Shown here piece after piece: positions 57,460-64,000 of a stretch of DNA of 64,000 bases. The notes under the pieces were generated by a model. That model was given only the letters and a program-made list of their open reading frames with translations. It did not search any database and was not told the DNA's origin. Within the stretch, counting starts at the first letter, position 1. Each line of letters begins with the position of its first letter. This DNA comes from Halomonas salinarum (GTDB lineage Bacteria > Pseudomonadota > Gammaproteobacteria > Pseudomonadales > Halomonadaceae): NCBI RefSeq assembly GCF_012062845.1, contig NZ_WWNB01000005.1:1-64000 (forward strand). The letters are read 5' to 3'. The position numbers and the translations under genes are program-made.

Positions 57460-60225
57460 ATGTATAAGTCTCTCTCCCTACCCCGAACCACCCGCCCCCA
57501 GGGGGTGACGCCCTGGCTCACCCTTACGGCCATGCTGCTGGTGATGACGGGCTGTGCCAGTACCGCCCAGGATCTAGGCACCCACGGCACTGCCGCCCTG
57601 CCTGCCGAGTATCAGGACTGGTTCGACGGCGGGCAGCCCAAATATCTGGAGTTCCGCCACAAGAATACGGTCCGCAAGGCCGACGAGGCACTGGCCGCCG
57701 GCAATCCGCGCGAGGCGATCCAACTCTTCGAGAGCCTGACCGCCCAAGGACTACCGAAAGGATATTACGAACTGGCCAAGGTCTATGACCATGGCGAGGA
57801 AGTACCTCGCGACCCGGCCAAGGCGGCGCAGCTGTATGGCCAGGCCGTGAGCACCCCGTCCTACATCCTCGGCAATGCCTCGCTGAACCTCGCCAAGCTA
57901 TACCGGGAAGGCGACGGGGTCGAACGCAACGACCTGCTGGCGTACTACCTGCTGCAGCAGGCCATAGAAGAAGAGGTCGGGCGCGACGCCCCCGTGATGC
58001 TGGCCGAGTTGCTGGCCAAGGGCGCCGAGGGTATCAAGGCCGACCCAGCGCTCGCGGCGTCTCTGTATCGCAAGGCCGCCGAACAGGGCCAACCCGATGC
58101 CTTGCTTGCTCTGGCCAAGGCCCATCGTGCCGATGGCTGGCTGGCCGCCTCCCCCGAACAGGCCAACGATTACGCACAACGCTATGCCCGGGCCCTTGAG
58201 CGCCAGGCAGGCGACGGCGACGTGAACGCCATGATCCAGCTCTCCAAGCTCTACACGCCCACCGGCCTGCTGGGTGATCAGCCGCAGCAGCAGCTTCACT
58301 GGCTGATGCAGGCCGCCCAGGCGGGCGACACCGGCGCCCTGCAGCAAGCCGGTAAGGCATTGCTGGAACGCGGCGACGTGGAGCAGGGGCTATCCATGCT
58401 GCAGCGTGCCGCCAACAACGGCGATGTCGACGCCATGGGCACGCTGGGCAAGGTGCTACTCGAAGACCGCCTGGTACCGGCACGTCCCGATAGCGCACAG
58501 CGCTGGCTGAATACAGCCCTCGAGCAGGGCTCCACCGATGCGGCCGTGATTCTGGGACGTGCCTTGGTCGCAGGCGACGGCATGCCCGCGAATCCCCAGC
58601 GCGGCATTGCGCTGCTCAAGCAGGCCGCAGCTCAGGACGATGGCCTGGCACTGGCGGCACTGGGTGATATCTATCTGAGTGGCGAAGAGGTCCCGACCCA
58701 GCCGTATATGGCCGCCGACTACCTGAAGCGGGGTAGTCAACTCGGGCACCCCTATGCCAAGCAACAACTCGGAGAGCTCTACCTCAATGGTCGCGGCGTG
58801 ACCCCCGACCCTGAACGCGCCGAAGCCTTGCTGCGCGAGGCGGCCGAGCAGGGACAGACCGGGGCCCTGCGGGTGCTGGGTGAAGGCTATTTGTCAGGCG
58901 AGGTGCTCCCGGCTCGCCCGCAGCAGGCCAAGAGACTACTGCAAAAAGCCGTCGATGCCGGCGATACCACGGCTATGACACGCCTCGGCGAAGCCTACAT
59001 GCTGGGTCAGCTGCCCGCCGACCGGCCCTCTCAAGGGCTGGCATTGCTGGAGCAGGCCGCACGGGAAGGCGATGCCTACGCCATGGTGGTCATGGGGCGC
59101 GCCTACCGCGACGGCGAGGGCGTGTCGCGTGATCTTGCCAAGTCAAACTACTGGCTAGAGAAAGCCCGCGATGCTGGCCACCCCTCGGCGGAAGAAGCCC
59201 TCAGCCGCACCCGTCAGGACCAGGGGGCGGCCGGCAATATACGCGCCCTGGTCGAGGCCGCCGAGAATGGTCATCCTGGCTCCATGGCCGATCTCGGCGA
59301 GGCCTTTCTCAAGGGCCAGGGTGTCCAGCAGGATCTGGCGCGTGCCAGCCGCTGGCTCCGCCGGGCCGCCGACCAGGGACATGCCGGCGCGGCAGCCAGC
59401 CTGGGCCGCATGTATCTCGACGGCACCGGCGTGACCCGCGACCCGGCCAAGGGCCTGCACTATATCGAGCAGGCGGTCGCCAGGGGACATGCAGGTGCAA
59501 GGGCCGACCTCGGCGAGATGCTACTGAACGGGGAAGGCACCACGGCCAACCCCGAGCGAGGCATCCGCCTGTTACAACAGGCGGCCCGCGGCGGCCACCA
59601 GAGCGCACGTTTGAGGCTGGGTGAGGCCTACCTGTCAGGCGAGCACGTGGCACAGGATACCCAACGGGGCCTCGAGATGATCCGCACTGTTGCTGAGAGA
59701 GGCGATGAGTATGCCGCCCAGATTCTCGGTAAGGTCTATCTGGAAGGGACCGGTGTCGACGCTGACCCGAACAAGGCGGAACGCTGGCTGACCCAGGCCA
59801 GCGAAGCAGGCAACCTGTCGGCACAGTCGCTGCTCGGCACCGCTCTTCTGCGTGGCGACGGCAGTATGTCTCAAGATACGGCTCGGGGGGAGCGCCTGCT
59901 GACACAGGCCGCCGACCGAGGTCATGCCGGCGCTCAGGCGACCCTGGGGCGTGAATACCTGCGGGGTGATCACATCGAGATGAACCGTCGCCAGGGGGCC
60001 GACTACCTGCTAAAGGCAGCCCGCCAAGGGCATGAAACCGCACGCCTGGCGTTGGCCAAAGCCTACCTGTCCGCCAACGGGCTGGAGAATGCCAACAACG
60101 AACAGGCGCTGGTATGGCTGGACGGCGTAATGGGCGGAGATTCAGAGATGGCCTCTGAGACGCTGCATGAACTCCTGTCAGATGAAAGTGCACTCGCGTC
60201 TATACAGGCTACTGCTAGTCGCTAA
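57460..60225 (+). CDS. Large AlgK-like Sel1-repeat lipoprotein
   Basis: A 921-residue lipoprotein of the AlgK kind. The N-terminus has a signal peptide and a lipobox-like LLVMTGC (Cys near residue 33; the -3 residue is Met, which is unusual). The rest is about 21 Sel1/TPR-like repeats of the form A..LG..YL.G, each about 36 residues. P. aeruginosa AlgK is about 475 residues, so this is nearly twice as long. The start at 57460 gives a normal signal peptide; in-frame starts at 57418 (GTG) and 57421 are possible. AlgK guides polymer to its outer-membrane porin; no such barrel is found here. Confidence 0.85.
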   Translation: MYKSLSLPRTTRPQGVTPWLTLTAMLLVMTGCASTAQDLGTHGTAALPAEYQDWFDGGQPKYLEFRHKNTVRKADEALAAGNPREAIQLFESLTAQGLPKGYYELAKVYDHGEEVPRDPAKAAQLYGQAVSTPSYILGNASLNLAKLYREGDGVERNDLLAYYLLQQAIEEEVGRDAPVMLAELLAKGAEGIKADPALAASLYRKAAEQGQPDALLALAKAHRADGWLAASPEQANDYAQRYARALERQAGDGDVNAMIQLSKLYTPTGLLGDQPQQQLHWLMQAAQAGDTGALQQAGKALLERGDVEQGLSMLQRAANNGDVDAMGTLGKVLLEDRLVPARPDSAQRWLNTALEQGSTDAAVILGRALVAGDGMPANPQRGIALLKQAAAQDDGLALAALGDIYLSGEEVPTQPYMAADYLKRGSQLGHPYAKQQLGELYLNGRGVTPDPERAEALLREAAEQGQTGALRVLGEGYLSGEVLPARPQQAKRLLQKAVDAGDTTAMTRLGEAYMLGQLPADRPSQGLALLEQAAREGDAYAMVVMGRAYRDGEGVSRDLAKSNYWLEKARDAGHPSAEEALSRTRQDQGAAGNIRALVEAAENGHPGSMADLGEAFLKGQGVQQDLARASRWLRRAADQGHAGAAASLGRMYLDGTGVTRDPAKGLHYIEQAVARGHAGARADLGEMLLNGEGTTANPERGIRLLQQAARGGHQSARLRLGEAYLSGEHVAQDTQRGLEMIRTVAERGDEYAAQILGKVYLEGTGVDADPNKAERWLTQASEAGNLSAQSLLGTALLRGDGSMSQDTARGERLLTQAADRGHAGAQATLGREYLRGDHIEMNRRQGADYLLKAARQGHETARLALAKAYLSANGLENANNEQALVWLDGVMGGDSEMASETLHELLSDESALASIQATASR

Positions 60226-60284
60226 TCAAACCGATGGGGCAGAGCGCGTCTCCCCCATCGACAAGATGAACGCAGAAGATAGAT

Positions 60285-60318
60285 ACACAAAGGCCGGCAA
60301 TATTGCCGGCCTTTGTGT
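60285..60318. terminator. 34-bp perfect palindrome, bidirectional terminator
   Basis: Two perfect 17-nt arms with no spacer, 60285-60301 and 60302-60318. It lies between the end of the polysaccharide cluster (60225) and the convergent purA stop (60359), about 40-60 bp from each, so it can end both transcripts. Confidence 0.85.
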
Positions 60319-60358
60319 GTTACTTACTTGTGTCATGCGCTGATGTGGCTTCGACGGC

Positions 60359-62888
<2,530 letters not shown>

Positions 62889-63023
62889 GTTCTGTCCTGC
62901 CAAGGTTGAATGGCCTAACCGGGCGCTGGCCGGGACGACAAGACCGTCAAAAGGCCTCGGAATCCATGCCATGGAATGCATACCCCGTGAGAACGGAGTC
63001 GCACGATCCGTAGAAACGCCCAC

Positions 63024-63046
63024 AAAAAAACCGGGCAACGCCCGGT
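63024..63046 (-). terminator. Rho-independent terminator after hflC
   Basis: A 7-bp stem (63030-63036 with 63040-63046) and 3-nt loop. On the minus strand it is followed by seven T residues (63024-63030). It lies 100 bp past the hflC stop and upstream of hisZ. Confidence 0.85.
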
Positions 63047-63146
63047 CTCAGGATTCTACCACGTTTGCTGCAGTGATGAACCCTGAGCGGGGTGATCGTA
63101 ACCCCGCTCGTTGGTTCACGCTAACGCACGCTTCACGCCGGCGCGA

Positions 63147-64000
63147 TCACTGCTCGCCCTCTGGCGACGGGCTCTTGAGGTAGCGGAAGAAGTCACTCGA
63201 CGGATCGAGCACCATCATGTTGCCACCACCGTCAAAGCTCTGACGATAGGCATCAAGACTGCGCCAGAAGGAGTAAAACTCCTCATCCTGCTGATAGGCC
63301 TCGGAGTAGATGGCTGCCGCCTCGGCATCACCTTCACCACGCAGCGTTTCAGAACGCGACTGAGCCTGCGCCAGCAGCACCTGGCGGCGACGGTCGGCAT
63401 TGGCGCGGATACGCTCGGCCTCTTCCTGACCCTGCGCACGCCATTCCCGTGCCTGACGCTCACGCTCGGAGCGCATGCGGGAGTAAACCGCCGAGGATAC
63501 GTCTTCCGGCAGGTCGATGCGCTTGACGCGGATGTCGCGAATCGCCACACCCAGTTCTTCGCGCATTAGCCTGTCAAGTTCCTGCGTCGGACCGGTCATC
63601 AGGTCATCACGGCGCTCGGAGATGATCTGCTGCAGATTGAGGCGACCGAACTCGTTACGCAGACTCTCGTCGACGCGGGGCTGAATCAGACGCACGGCCA
63701 TCATCTCGTCACCGGCAGTCGCCTCGTAGTAACGGGTAGGGTTCACCACCTGCCACTTGACGTAGGAGTCGACGATCACCGCTTTTTGTTCACGTGTCAG
63801 GTAGCGGCTGGCATCGGTATCCAGCGTCAGCACACGCGTGTCGAAGGTCCTCACTGTCTGGGTGATGGGAATCTTCACGTGCAGGCCAGGCTGAATATTT
63901 TCTTCGATGATCTCACCAAAGCGCAGTTTAACGGCGCGCTCGGTTTCATCAACGATATACAGGCTGTTGCTGGCCAACCAGGCGGCAGCGGCGAGGCCGC
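63147..64000 (-). CDS. hflC: Protease modulator HflC (start beyond the window)
   Basis: Inner-membrane stomatin/prohibitin-family protein that, with HflK, restrains FtsH protease. The reading frame runs off the right edge: upstream codons GLAAAAWLAS continue a membrane segment, so the true ATG lies past 64000. The visible 284 residues contain SLYIVDETERAVKLRFGEI, IPITQTVRTFDTRVLTLD, the long coiled region ERERQAREWRAQGQEEAERIRA and FRYLKSPSPEGEQ at the end. hflK is expected to lie just outside. A TTG at 63977 inside the frame is not the start. Confidence 0.95.
   Translation of the reverse strand, partial: GLAAAAWLASNSLYIVDETERAVKLRFGEIIEENIQPGLHVKIPITQTVRTFDTRVLTLDTDASRYLTREQKAVIVDSYVKWQVVNPTRYYEATAGDEMMAVRLIQPRVDESLRNEFGRLNLQQIISERRDDLMTGPTQELDRLMREELGVAIRDIRVKRIDLPEDVSSAVYSRMRSERERQAREWRAQGQEEAERIRANADRRRQVLLAQAQSRSETLRGEGDAEAAAIYSEAYQQDEEFYSFWRSLDAYRQSFDGGGNMMVLDPSSDFFRYLKSPSPEGEQ

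Noticed and set aside
59309-60193. 294-codon minus-strand ORF within the Sel1-repeat gene
   Set aside because: Arg/Pro/Gly-rich frame that mirrors the repeat units; no start signal.

Overview
The window looks like chromosome of a halophilic gammaproteobacterium of the Halomonas/Halomonadaceae type. The support is gene content and gene order rather than any marker gene: a pruR-like/putA/putP proline locus with a PutA that lacks the DNA-binding domain, a glycerol ABC transporter joined to glpK-glpD, a regulator-sufBCDS-sufT operon, the hflC-hisZ-purA order, YajQ, YeaC, YqcC and DUF3549 proteins, OmpW porins, and an overall GC-rich base composition. There is one tRNA gene, no rRNA, no CRISPR array and no phage. 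The only mobile DNA seen is the 5' end of a group II intron at the left edge.

Layout. 1-3500: intron fragment, bidirectional terminator, pepN, a DUF454 membrane protein. 3.7-10.3 kb: yajQ, a GNAT acetyltransferase divergent from a RimK-family ATP-grasp ligase, a small conserved protein, an orphan TAXI-type binding protein, DUF2797, YeaC and a rhomboid protease. 10.5-13.8 kb: metallophosphatase-nadK pair, an EamA transporter, a DUF6314 protein. 13.9-23.4 kb: eight-gene glycerol uptake and catabolism operon on the minus strand (glpS-glpT-glpP-glpQ-DUF2160-glpV-glpK-glpD), preceded by a perfect palindrome of the GlpR/DeoR kind. 23.9-29.1 kb: small genes, a CBS-domain protein, a protein-phosphatase-like gene, a Ca2+/Na+ antiporter and a mechanosensitive channel. 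29.2 kb: tRNA-Gly(CCC). 29.8-35.9 kb: AraC regulator, putA, putP. 36-39.4 kb: YbgE-like membrane protein, two OmpW porins facing tail to tail, a gamma-glutamylcyclotransferase-like protein, YqcC. 39.7-43.6 kb: DUF3549, retropepsin-like protease, rimK, an unknown helical protein, a SanA-like protein. 43.8-49.8 kb: Fe-S assembly operon with an Rrf2 regulator. 50.3-60.2 kb: six-gene polysaccharide cluster. 60.3-64 kb: purA, hisZ and the start of hflC, all on the minus strand.

The most interesting region is 50.3-60.2 kb. It has the inner-membrane and periplasmic core of an alginate machine: an Alg8-like synthase, an Alg44-like PilZ co-polymerase, an AlgL-like PL5 lyase and an AlgK-like Sel1-repeat lipoprotein. 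The sugar-nucleotide enzyme, however, is a UDP-glucose 6-dehydrogenase and not the GDP-mannose dehydrogenase AlgD. A second lyase of the PL14 type is present. No epimerase, acetylation genes, AlgA or AlgE barrel is present. The simplest reading is a c-di-GMP-controlled polyglucuronate (glucuronan-like) secretion system built on the alginate plan. This is inference from gene content and has not been tested here.
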